Assembly (NCBI RefSeq): GCF_958295425.1
Contig: NC_081146.1
Location: forward strand, 1,008,501 to 1,072,500
Reading direction: 5' to 3'
Source of the DNA: Solea solea
Taxonomy: Eukaryota > Chordata > Actinopteri > Pleuronectiformes > Soleidae
Length of the DNA: 64,000 bases
The notes below the pieces were generated by a model. The model saw only the letters and a program-made list of their open reading frames with translations, ran no database searches and was not told the DNA's origin. A program made the translations under genes and the position numbers. Within the stretch, counting starts at the first letter, position 1. The number at the start of each line of letters is the position of its first letter. This document shows, piece by piece, positions 27,826 to 41,032 of the stretch.

Positions 27826-29597
27826 TAAGAGTGAATGATGCTTTGACAATGTAAGATGTACGTTACCATGCCAATAAAGACCTTTAAGAATTTGAATTGA
27901 ATTGAGACAGAGAGTGAAGTGAAAACTGTAGTGTAAAGCAGTTATATAAATACAGACCATAATACCAACTCTTCTTCCTCTGATTGTATTTGGTAGTAAC
28001 GAGGAACAAAGAGAGTTAAAGAAAATAAATAAATACATGTAAATAATATATGTAATAATAAAAATAACAAAATCACCTTCATCGTGGTCGTTGGCGGTGA
28101 CGGTGATGAGGATGAAGCCGACCTCCTCGTTCTCCTCCACGCTCACCTCGTACACGGGACGAGCGAACGCCGGCGCATTGTCATTAACGTCCGTGACCAA
28201 GATCCTGACGTACGACGTGTCTGAGGAGGAGAGTACGACAAACACACTGAACTACTGTGTGTGTCTGAGGAGGAGAGGACGACAAACACACTGAACTACT
28301 GTGTGTGTCTGAGGAGGAGAGGACGACAAACACACTGAACTACTGTGTGTGTCTGAGGAGGAGAGGACGACAAACACACTGAACTACTGTGTGTGTCTGA
28401 GGAGGAGAGGACGACAAACACACTGAACTACTGTGTGTGTGTCTGAGGAGGAGAGGACAACAAACACAATGAACTACTGTGTGTGTGTGTCTGAGGAGGA
28501 GAGGACGACAAACGCACTGAACTACTGTGTGTGTGTGTGTGTCTGAGGAGGAGAGGACGACAAACGCACTGAACTACTGTGTGTGTGTGTGTGTCTGAGG
28601 AGGAGAGGACGACAAACGCACTGAACTACTGTGTGTGTGTGTGTGTGTGTCTGAGGAGGAGAGGACGACAAACGCACTGAACTAGGAAAGGAAAGCAACT
28701 TTATTGTCATCATACTGGTATTGTACAACGAGATGTCGGGGTCAGATGGAGGGTTAATCAGAGAGCCGCTGCGACTGAGCGCGCCGCCACAAGGGACCAA
28801 CCTGACCGAATGAATGTAACTAACATTCTAACATGTTTTTTTTGATGGTGGGAGGAAACTGGAGAGCCCAGGGGAAACCCACGCAGACATGGGGAGAACA
28901 TGCAAACTCCACACAGAAAGGTCCCAGACCAGGAATTGAACCCAGCACCTTCTTGCTGTGAGGCAACAGTGCTAACCACCACTACTAACCACTGTGCCAC
29001 CATGCCGCCCCGGCAACTACTGTGTGTGTGTGTGTGTGTGTCTGAGGAGGAGAGGACGACAAACACACTGAACTACTGTGTGTGTGTGTGTCTGAGGAGA
29101 GAGGACGACAAACACACTGAACTACTGTGTGTGTCTGAGGAGGAGAGGACGACAAACACACTGAACTACTGTGTTTGTGTGTGTGTGTGTGTCTGAGGAG
29201 GAGAGGACGACAAACACACTGAACTACTGTGTGTGTGTGTGTCTGAGGAGGAGAGGACGACAAACACACTGAACTACTGTGTGTGTGTGTGTGTGTGTGT
29301 CTGAGGAGGAGAGGACAACAAACACACTGAACTTCTGTGTGTGTCTGAGGAGGAGAGGACGACAAACACACTGAACTACTGTGTGTCTGTGTGTGTGTGT
29401 GTCTGAGGAGGAGAGGACGACAAATGCACTGAACTACTGTGTGTGTGTGTGTGTGTGTCTGAGGAGGAGAGGGAGACAAACACACTGAACTACTGTGTGT
29501 GTGTGTGTCTGAGGAGGAGAGGACGACAAATGCACTGAACTACTGTGTGTGTGTGTGTGTGTCTGAGGAGGAGAGGACGACAAACACACTGAACTAC

Positions 29598-29628
<31 letters not shown>

Positions 29629-29663
29629 CTGAGGAGGAGAGGACGACAAACACGCTGAACTAC

Positions 29664-29694
<31 letters not shown>

Positions 29695-30329
29695 CTGAGG
29701 AGGAGAGGACGACAAACACGCTGAACTACTGTGTGTGTGTGTCTGAGGAGGAGAGGACGACAAACACACTGAACTACTGTGTGTGTCTGAGGAGGAGAAG
29801 ACGACAAACACACTGAACTACTGTGTGTGTCTGAGGAGGAGAGGACGACAAACACACTGAACTACTGTGTGTGTCTGAGGAGGAGAGGACGACAAACACA
29901 CTGAACTTCTGTGTGTGTCTGAGGAGGAGAGGACGACAAACACACTGAACTACTGTGTGTCTGTGTGTGTGTGTGTCTGAGGAGGAGAGGACGACAAATG
30001 CACTGAACTACTGTGTGTGTGTGTGTGTGTGTCTGAGGAGGAGAGGACAACAAACACACTGAACTTCTGTGTGTGTCTGAGGAGGAGAGGACGACAAACA
30101 CACTGAACTACTGTGTGTCTGTGTGTGTGTGTGTCTGAGGAGGAGAGGACGACAAATGCACTGAACTACTGTGTGTGTGTGTGTGTGTGTCTGAGGAGGA
30201 GAGGGAGACAAACACACTGAACTACTGTGTGTGTGTGTGTCTGAGGAGGAGAGGACGACAAATGCACTGAACTACTGTGTGTGTGTGTGTGTGTCTGAGG
30301 AGGAGAGGACGACAAACACACTGAACTAC

Positions 30330-30360
<31 letters not shown>

Positions 30361-30662
30361 CTGAGGAGGAGAGGACGACAAACACGCTGAACTACTGTGT
30401 TTGTGTGTGTGTGTGTGTGTGTGTCTGAGGAGGAGAGGACGACAAACACGCTGAACTACTGTGTGTGTGTGTCTAAGGAGGAGAGGACGACAAACACACT
30501 GAACTACTGTGTGTGTCTGAGGAGGAGAAGACGACAAACACACTGAACTACTGTTTGTGTCTGAGGAGGAGAGGACGACAAACACAGTGAACTACTGTGT
30601 GTGTCTGAGGAGGAGAGGACGACAAACACACTGAACTTCTGTGTGTGTGTGTGTGTCGTGTC

Positions 30663-30706
<44 letters not shown>

Positions 30707-33700
30707 TGTTGGGTGTGTGTGTGCGTGTTTGTTGTGTGTGTGTTGTTACCAGTGTTGGGTTGACCTTGTTGACCTGGTCTTGCTGACTCTGACCCGTCCT
30801 GTGACTGAACCTCGATCAGATACGAGGATTTCTGCTCGCGGTCGAAGGAGGTGTGAGTGACGATGACTCCGCTGAGAGAGTCGATGCCAAAGAGCTCGGA
30901 GTCTCCGCTCTCGTCCTTCAGGATGGAGTAGAGGATCTGAGGAGGAACGTGAGGACATGAAGAAGCTGACGGAGGAGAAGAAGAAGAAGAAGAAGAGGAG
31001 GAGGTGTAGATGTTCCTCACCCTCCCGTGAAGACCAGAGTCCAGGTCTATGGCCGAAACCTGAGCCACCGACGTGCCGATCTCTGCGCCCTCGGGAACCG
31101 TGGCCTCGTAGGTGGACGACAGGAAGAAAGGTACGTTGTCGTTCACGTCTGAAGAAACATCAAAGAAAACGAGAGTAGTGATTTCTTGTTGCAGGAAATC
31201 ACGAAATGTGATCAAAGAAATAAACAGGACACAAAGAAAAGGTAGTGGGTTTACACCAGAGTTTACACCAGGGTTTACACCAGGGTTTACACCAGGGTTT
31301 ACACCAGGGTTTACACCAAAGTTTATACCAGAGTTTACGCCAGAGTTTACACCAGGGTTTACACCAGGGTTTACGCCAGAGTTTACGCCAGAGTTTACGC
31401 CAGAGTTTACGCCAGGGTTTACGCCAGAGTTTACGCCAGAGTTTACGTCAGGGTTTACATCAGGGTTTACGCCAGAGTTTCCATCAGGGTTTTCGCCAGA
31501 GTTTACGCCAGGGTTTACGCCAGGGTTTACGCCAGAGTTTACGCCAGAGTTTACGCCAGGGTTTACGCCAGAGTTTACATCAGGGTTTACGTCAGGGTTT
31601 ACGCCAGAGTTTACGCCAGGGTTTACGCCAGAGTTTACGCCAGGGTTTACGCCAGGGTTTACGCCAGAGTTTACGCCAGAGTTTACGCCAGAGTTTACGC
31701 CAGAGTTTACACCAGGGTTTACACCAGGGTTCACGGCAGAGTTCACGTCAGAGTTTACGCCAGGGTTTACACCAGAGTTTATGTCAGAGTTTACATCAGG
31801 GTTTACGTCAGGGTTTACGCCAGAGTTTACACCAGAGTTTACGTCAGGGTTTACATCAGGGTTTACGCCAGAGTTTACGCCAGGGTTTACGCCAGAGTTT
31901 ACGCCAGAGTTTATGTCAGGGTTTACATCAGGGTTTACGCCAGAGTTTCCATCAGGGTTTTCACCAGAGTTTACGCCAGGGTTTACGCCAGGGTTTACGC
32001 CAGAGTTTACGCCAGAGTTTACGCCAGAGTTTACGCCAGGGTTTACGCCAGAGTTTACATCAGGGTTTACGTCAGGGTTTACGCCAGAGTTTACGCCAGG
32101 GTTTACGCCAGAGTTTACGCCAGAGTTTACGCCAGAGTTTACGCCAGAGTTTACACCAGGGTTTACACCAGGGTTCACGGCAGAGTTCACGTCAGAGTTT
32201 ACGCCAGGGTTTACACCAGAGTTTATGTCAGAGTTTACATCAGGGTTTACGTCAGGGTTTACGCCAGAGTTTACACCAGAGTTTACGTCAGGGTTTACAT
32301 CAGGGTTTACGCCAGAGTTTACGCAAGGGTTTACGCCAGAGTTTACACCAGGGTTTACACCAGGGTTCACGGCAGAGTTCACGCCAGGGTTCACGCCAGA
32401 GTTCACGCCAGAGTTCACGCCAGAGTTTACGCCAGAGTTCACGCCAGAGTTTACGAAAGAGTTTACGCCAGAGTTTACGCCAGGGTTTACGCCAGGGTTT
32501 ACACCAGAGTTTACACCAGGGTTTACACCAGAGTTTAGGCCAGAGTTTACGCCAGAGTTTACACCAGGGTTTACGCCCGGGTTTATGCCAGAGTTTACGC
32601 CAGGGTTTACGCCAGAGTTTACACCAGGGTTTACACCAGGGTTCACGGCAGAGTTCACGCCAGAGTTTACGAAAGAGTTTACGCCAGGGTTTACACCAGA
32701 GTTTACACCAGGGTTTACACCAGAGTTTACGGCAGGGTTTACGCCAGAGTTTACATCAGGGTTTACGTCAGGGTTTACGCCAGAGTTTACACCAGAGTTT
32801 ACACCAGAGTTTACGTTAGGGTTTACGTAAGGGTTTACATCAGGGTTTACACCAGAGTTTACGCCAGGGTTTACACCAGGGTTTACACCAGGGTTTACGC
32901 CAGAGTTTACGCCAGGGTTTACGCCAGAGTTTACGTCAGAGTTTCCGTCAGAGTTTACATCAGGGTTTACGTCAGGGTTTAAGCCAGAGTTTACACCAGA
33001 GTTTACGTCAGGGTTTACATCAGGGTTAAGCCAGAGTTTACGCCAGGGTTTACGCCAGGGTTTACACCAGAGTTTACGTCAGAGTTTACGTCAGGGTTTA
33101 CGTCAGGGTTTACGCCAGAGTTTACACCAGAGTTTACACCAGAGTTTACATCAGGGTTTACATTGGACATTTTTATGAAAATAAAATATTTTTTTAATAA
33201 ACTGGGCAAAATGTTGTTTACAATCAGTGATATTTCAGTTTAGGTAAGTAAGTGCAGTCATGTGACTTCTCACCCGTCACATTGATGTAGACACTGGTGA
33301 ACGAGGCCAGAGGAACCGCAGCCATGTTCTGCACTCTCACTCTCAGCGTGAAGAACCCGATCGTCTCAAAGTCCAGGTTCTCGGCCACCAGGATGGAGGC
33401 GGAGCCGTTGGCTCGGTTGGGTTTGATGTAGAACCGCACCGGCATGTTGGTCTCCGGGACCTGACCCTCCTCCAGGTTATAAGTCACACGAGGGTCACCG
33501 AGCGGCGACGTGGCCTTGACGGTCTGAAGGAGGAAGTGATGATGGAAGTGGAAGTTTGTAAACCACTCACTCTCCCAAACCAAACCTCATCGAGAAAATC
33601 AGTGAATTTAACATCACACACACAGGAGTTGTTGATCCACTGCTGCCTCCATCACTAAGTTCCAATGTCTTATTTTGTCAATTCGGCATTAAAAATTGTT

Positions 33701-35247
33701 CGCTCACATTTACCTCAGTGTCACAAAGTGACCACACGAGGCAGCATTAGACCAGCAGCTCCTGTGTCCCCGCAGCTAAAATCACTGATTTTCTCTATGA
33801 GGTTTGGTGTGGGACAGAGAGTGGTTTACAAAGTCAGTCTAACAGTGAGATCAGAGACTTAAAGTGACGTAGATTTCATGACAAGAGTTTTTTGTTAAGT
33901 GACTAAAATCTGTTTTTTACTTGTGTCCCTGCTGGCAGCCATTTTGTTTTTGCAGCTCAGACACAAAATGACCGACTTGTGTTTGAAACTGAACTCACTT
34001 ATTTTGTCACTTCAGTGTTTGACAGTCTTCAGTCAGATTTACACGACGTCACTCACCACAATCTTAGCGTCTCGGACGGTGTTTTCGGGGACAGTGACCC
34101 AATACTCAAGCTCCTCCCACTGTGGCGGCTGGTTGTGAACATTGGTGATGATGACGGTCAGATCCACGGAGCTGCTGCGGTTTCCTCCATCTGACGCCAC
34201 AATCTGCTGACTGATCCTGGACGTCTGCAGGGACACCACAGACAGAGGACACCACAGACACCACAGACAGTGGACACCACAGACAGAGGACACCACAGAC
34301 ACCACAGACAGAGGACACCACAGACAGTGGACACCACAGACACCACAGACAGTGGACACCACAGACAGTGGACACCACAGACAGAGGACACCACAGACAG
34401 TGGACACCACAGACACCACAGACAGTGGACACCACAGACAGTGGACACCACAGACAGTGGACACCACAGACAGTGGACACCACAGACAGAGGACACCACA
34501 GACAGTGGACACCACAGACACCACAGACAAAGAATGTTATATACATGTTATAAAATAAATAAGATTTGGGAAAATAATTTTGTAAAATAAAGACATTTTT
34601 GTCGAGAAATTACATTTTAGTAAAGTTTGTGTTTGGTGTGTATGTGTGTGTGTGTGTGTGCGTGACCTGTGATATGTTTGTGTGTGCGTGTGTGACCTGT
34701 GTGTGTGTGTGTGACCTGTGTGTGTGGGTGACCTGTGATATATATGTGTGTGACCTGTAATGTGTGTGGGTGTTGTATGTGTGCGTGTGTGTATGTGTGT
34801 GCGTGTGTGTGTGTGTGTGTATGTGTGCGTGTGTGTATGTGTGTGCGTGTGTGACCTGTGATATGTGTGTATGTGTGCGTGTGTGTATGTGTGCGTGTGA
34901 CCTGTGATGTGTGTGACCTGTGATATGTGTGTGTGTGTGTGTGACCTGTGATATGTGTGTGTGTGTGTGTGTGTGTGAGACCTGTGATGTGTGTGTGTGT
35001 GAGACCTGTGATGTGTGTGTGTGTGAGACCTGTGATGTGTATGTGTGTGTGAGACTGTGGTGTGTGTGTGTGTGACCTGTGATATGTGTGTGTGTGTGTG
35101 TGTGTGTGACCTGTGATATGTGTGTGTGTGTGACCTGTGATACGTGTGTGTGTGTGTGAGACCTGTGATGTGTATGTGTGTGTGTGTGTGTGTGTGAGAC
35201 CTGTGATGTGTATGTGTGTGTGTGTGTGAGACCTGTGATGTGTATGT

Positions 35248-35290
<43 letters not shown>

Positions 35291-35307
35291 ACCTGTGATG
35301 TGTATGT

Positions 35308-35348
<41 letters not shown>

Positions 35349-38300
35349 ACCTGTGATATGGCTTGGTTAACATAGATCCAGCCTGTGCTCGGGTTGATGT
35401 GCAGATACTCTGGGCTCTGATTGGTCAGTGAGTATGTGATGACCGCGTTACTTCCCTGGTCGTCATCGTGAGCGGCCGCTCGAAGGAAACTAGTTCCTAC
35501 AGGAGTGTCCTCACGCAGGAAGTCTGAGACAACGAGACACAAGAGACACACACACCATCATAATACTACTACTACCACCACTTTATTAACTGGATATGTG
35601 CCCCAAATGTTTAAAATAGCAGTTGTTAAACCCCTTCTCAAAAAAGCGACCCTTGACCCAGATATTTTGCTAATCTATGATGTGAATATTTGCGCATTAA
35701 TGGCCTGTTTGAAGATTTTCAGTCAGGTTTTAGATTAAACCATAGCACAGAAACAGCACTAGTTAAAGTTAGTAACGATCTTCTCTTGGCTTCAGATAAT
35801 GATCTAGTTTCTTTACTTGTCCTGTTAGATCTTAGTGCTGCATTTGACACCATTGATCATAATATTCTACTGCAGAGATTGGAGCAGACTCTTGGTATCA
35901 CAGGTGCTGCCCTCTGCTGGTTTAAATCATACTTATATGATAGATTCCAGTTTGTTCATGTTAATGATAAAGCCTCACTACAAACAACAGTTAATTGTGG
36001 AGTTCCACAAGGCTCAGTGCTTGGGCCTATACTTTTGACCTTATATATGCTTCCTCTAGGGAACATTATTAGGAAGCACAACATACACTTTCATTGTTAT
36101 GCAGATGACACACAGCTATATTTATCAATGAGGCCGGATGAAATAAATCAGGTTGTTTAACTCCAGGAATGTCTCAGAGACATTAAGTCCTGGATGACCT
36201 GTAACTTTCTACTTTTAAACTTTTATACTCGGCCCTAAACACCTCAGAGAAAAACTTTCTGATCACATTGTCACTTTAGATGACATCACCATGGCTTCCA
36301 GTTCCACTGTGAGGAACCTTGGAGTTACTTTTGACCAGGAAATGTCATTTGATTCACACATAAAACTCATTTCCAGAACAGCCTTCTTCCACCTGTGGAA
36401 CATTATGAAAATTAGAAACATTCTGTCTTTACAGGATGCTGAAAAACTAGTTCATGCTTTTGTTACATCTAGATTAGATTACTGTAACTCCTTATTATCA
36501 GGATGTTCCAACAAGTCTGTTAGAACCCTTCAGTTCATTCAAAATGCTGCAGCACGAGTTCTGACAGGAACTAGAAAGAGAGACCATATAACTCCAGTGT
36601 TAGCTTCTCTACACTGGCTCCACCCACAGTTTAGAACTCAATTTAAAATCCTCCTCCTCACGTACAAAGCACTTAATGGTCAGGCCCCTTCATACCTGAA
36701 AGACCTAGTCTTACCTTATCACCCTAACAGACCACTTAGGTCACAAAATGCTGGGTGATTTTCCTGTGGTGCACGCACATTCACTCTCTCACACTCAGGG
36801 TATGAATATGACTTTTTATATGTCATTAACCTTGTCTCTTTCCCTCCCTAGTTTGTGTCTTTCCTTCCTTCCCCCTCTCTCTCTCTGTATTCTCATCTTG
36901 CAGGTTGCAGGATCCAGATCCAGTTTTCGAGGCTATCCATATCATACATATCATCACCATTATTATTGTGCTATAATTAAAAGTCGATATCATTTACTGT
37001 ATAAACTTGTAACTTGATACAGTTGTTGTGTATCTGCTCCTGGTCTCTCTCTCTCTTCTGTCTCTGCCTCATCTCCCTCTTGTCCTTTCTCTCCCCCCCT
37101 TTCTGTCCCCCACCTCTCCTCTGTCCCCCATTTTCCTTTCACCCCAACCGGTCGAGGCAGATGCTGCACATCTCTGAGCCTGGTTCTGTCAGAGATTTCT
37201 TCTTCTGTTAAGAGGGAGTTTTTTCTCTCCACTGATGCCTAGTGTTTGCTCATTGTGTGAACTGTTGTGTTTCTCTGCTCTCCTTGATGTTGTCTATGTA
37301 CAGACCTGAGATCATGTATGTTATGATTTGGTGCTATACAAATAACATTGAATTGAATTGAATTGAACCACTTGTACTCACACTGGTTGTAGTAGTAGTT
37401 GTAGTATTTTTTGCACTACTTGTACTCACACTGGTTGTAGTAGAAGTAGTAGTATTTTTCGCAGTACTTGTACTCACACTGGTTGTAGTAGTAGTAGTAT
37501 TATTTTTCGGAGTTCTTGTACTCACACTGGTTGTTGTAATAGTAGTATTTTTCGCAGTACTTGTACTCACACTGGCTGTAGTAGTATTTTTTGGAGTACT
37601 TGTTCTCACACTGGTTGTTGTACTAGTAGTATTTTCCGCAGTACATGTACTTGCACTGGTTGTAGTAGTAGTAGTAGTATTTTACAGAGTACTTGTACTC
37701 ACACTGGTTGTTGTAATAGTAGTAATTTTCGCAGTACTTGTACTCACACTGGTAGCGACTGTTCTCAAACTTGGGCTCGTTGTCGTTGACGTCGGCGATC
37801 GCCACGGTGACCTGACAGATTCCGATCAGTGGCTCGTCGGCCTGATCCGTTGCCGTCACTGACAGAGTGAACTCCCGCTGACGCTCCCGGTCAAAGCTGA
37901 CCGCCGTGGTGATCACGCCTAACAAACACAGGTTACCATGGCAACTGTCAGCCCACAGCGAGCATCTGTACGAGTTGTCGTGCAACTGTGGAACTCACCT
38001 GAGTCCGGATCGATGTCAAAAGCCGAGGAGACGCCGTCTCGGTGCATGATTCCATATCTGACATCGCCGTTGACGCCCGTGTCGGCGTCGTGGGCGTGGA
38101 CGCGCAGCACGAACGTCCCCGGCGGCCGGTTCTCTAAGACGGCGGCGTTCAGACTGTAGTTGTGACACTGAGACCAGAGCGGGACATGTTTGAGAGTTTC
38201 TGCGATGACGTGAAGACGAGGATCAGACACAAGCGCTTTCACTCACCTCCTGGAAAACTGGTTTGTTGTTGTTGATGTCGTTGATTCCCACAACGACGTG

Positions 38301-38850
38301 GGCGGAGCTGCTAAGTGGGTGCGGTCCACCGGACGCGTTGTCGTCTGTGGCAGTGATGTTGAGGACGTACTGAAGTCCCCGCAGCCTGGGGGGGGGACTG
38401 CGCCGCAGCGTGATGATTCCTACAAACAAACAATCCCAGACTGTGAGCGCCCCCTGCTGCTGAGACTGTGAGCGCCCCCTGCTGCTGAGAACCAGCCCTT
38501 ACTCCTACTGTCTCAATAAAAGCGATAATATTTTGCTTTTAAGAACAAAAATCATGTTTTGTAATAGTCAGTCTTTTTACCTCAATTCTTTCAAACACGT
38601 ACAACTCCTATGTTGTATGTGTGTGTGTGTGTCTCCAAACACACACACACACATTATTATTCTAAAACAAGCATCTTTTTCTGTGCTCACAACCATGTCA
38701 AACACAGGGCAGCAAATAAACAAACAAATAAGCAGCTTTAGTGGAAAACACGAGGACACAAGGCTTTGTGACAAAGATGTGTGTGTGTGTGTGTGCGTGT
38801 GAGAGAGTGCCTGTGTGTGTGTGTGTGTGTGTGTTTGTGAGAGAGTGCCT

Positions 38851-38881
<31 letters not shown>

Positions 38882-38883
38882 TG

Positions 38884-38923
<40 letters not shown>

Positions 38924-40996
38924 TGCCTGTGTGTGTGTGTGAGTGAGAGAGTGCCTGTGTGTGTGTGTGTGTGTGAGAGAGAGTGCCTGTGTGTGTGTGT
39001 GTGTGTGAGAGAGAGTGCCTGTGTGCGTGTCTAACATGCATAAATAAATCATGCGAATACACACATTTATAATGAATACAGTGTGTGTGTGTGGGGGTGT
39101 TCATGAGGACATGGGGACATAAGGACATTTTGTCTGGTGCTCACATCTTTAAAAGGTTAGTTCAGGTTTTAGACCTGGTTTAAGTGTTAGAACTAGGTTA
39201 AGGTCAAAGGTTAAAGTCAGAGAATGCATTGAGTCTATGAATGTGTGTGTGCGGGGTACAGAATGACGACAGTTTGAAGATATTAAAAAATAAAAAATCA
39301 TCCGTAGTATTTTTGTGCAACTTTTCTGCTGCTCCTTCACCTTTGTGGTTGTCCAACAGGAAGTTGCGGTCCTCATTGCCGCCGGTGATGGCGTAGGAGA
39401 CCATGTCGCCGTCCGGGTCGTTGGCATGGACGATGGCGACCAGCGTGTCTGGACCGGCGTCTTCGCTGAGGAAGGTCTTATAGCTGAGAGAGGACGAGGA
39501 CAGAGACACGTGAGACACAAGGCTAACGCTAACGCTAACCACAGCTGCACGATACAGTAAAAAAAATTATTGTGAAAAATATGCAAATCGACAAAGAACA
39601 GAATAAATGTTATCTGCATATAAAAAGTTTTTACCTTTGTCATGTTGTGACAACGTTCAAATTAAAGGTCCAGTGTGTGAGAAACTGTGACATCTAGTGG
39701 TGAGAGTGTAGAATGCAACAGTATCTGATTATGTGTGGGTGAAGCATTCGTAAACTTCCAGGTTCACAACTCAAAACACAAACGTGACGGTGGCACATTC
39801 CCGTTTCAAGTCGGATATTTCCAACATGGAAACTCGGAGCAACCTTGCCAACCCTGACATTGGGAATTCCAAGATGGCCGCAACTCAAAAATCCTGCAGA
39901 GAGCACAGTTATTATGGTCTGGTAACGACGGTCAGCTCTGGCTGCTGTAGCAACATGGAAGCACAAGATGGTGGCGTTTCAAATAACCACGACTCTTTCC
40001 TGACCTACGTGTAAAAATCTTTTTACGTACTGGACCTTTACAGTGTTGCGATATTCGTAAAGTTCGCAGTGAGACGCGAGCAACCGCTTCAATCACTGAC
40101 ACGTGATGTATTTTAAGAAGTTTGCATATAGCATAGCAAAGTCCTCACTCACTGTCAGCCCCGCCCCCCCCCTCTCAACCCCGCCCTCTCTCTCTCTAAA
40201 GTCAACAACATTACATTTATGTGTCTGTGAAGAAGAAGAAGAAAAAGAAGAAAAACAATCAAACAGATAGAGAGAGAGCAGCAGAGGCGGTACTCGATCG
40301 TCCTTACACGCTCTGGGAGAAAACCGGCGCCTCGTCGTTGCTATTGGAGACCCGGATCCGGACGGAGGCGGTGCCAGTACGAGGGGGCGTGCCCGCGTCC
40401 ACAGCAACCACCACAAACTCGTACATGTGATTGGGCCGCTCGTAGTCCAGGTGACGGGCCGGGCTGACCACGCCCCCTGACGTGATCGCAAAATCACCAT
40501 CGTCCACAAAGTAGGAAAGATCGGAATTTACACCAGAGTCGCAATCACGAGCCACAACTGAGGAGGAGGAGGAAGATTTTTTATTATTTATTTACATTTC
40601 ATCATGTTTTGTTATTTGTGTAAAGAACAAATATGTGGTTCATTCCAAAATAATGATCTACGGTTTTAATCCACTTTTTAATGAAGAAAAGTCATCAAAA
40701 TGTAATCACATGTAATGAGAAAGTCATCACTACTATTACATTTGTAATTGTAACCAACCACATTTCCAAAGTAATTTTCCCAATACTGTGTGAGCGTGTG
40801 TCTGTGTGTGTGCGTGCGCATGTGTGTGCATGTGTGTGCGTGTGTGTTACCTTGCAGCAGTGAGCTTCCAGGTGTCATGTTCTCTGGAACATTCTCTCGG
40901 GTGTAAATGGACTGAAGAAACTCAGGCGTGCAGTCGTTCTCATCTGTAATGTGAACAACAACCTGCAGGGGGCGCCTCACTGTTATTGTAGATAAA

Positions 40997-41032
<36 letters not shown>

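Noticed and set aside
28985..30585. Frames with repeated [13 protein letters not shown]
   Set aside because: Translation of the 44-bp minisatellite; only the acceptor-containing unit structure is of interest.
28221..30660. CRISPR-like appearance of repeats with variable (TG)n between them
   Set aside because: The 'spacers' are only TG-run length variants, there are no unique spacers or cas genes, and the DNA is clearly vertebrate.
31112..32830. Plus-strand 572- and 524-codon frames ([11 protein letters not shown] and LHQGLRQSL repeats)
   Set aside because: They come from the 12-bp minisatellite, open in several frames at once, which marks low complexity and not coding.
34537..35373. A 278-codon histidine/threonine-rich frame
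   Set aside because: A (CA)n-rich intronic array; the similar frame in register with the exon was kept only as a splicing observation.
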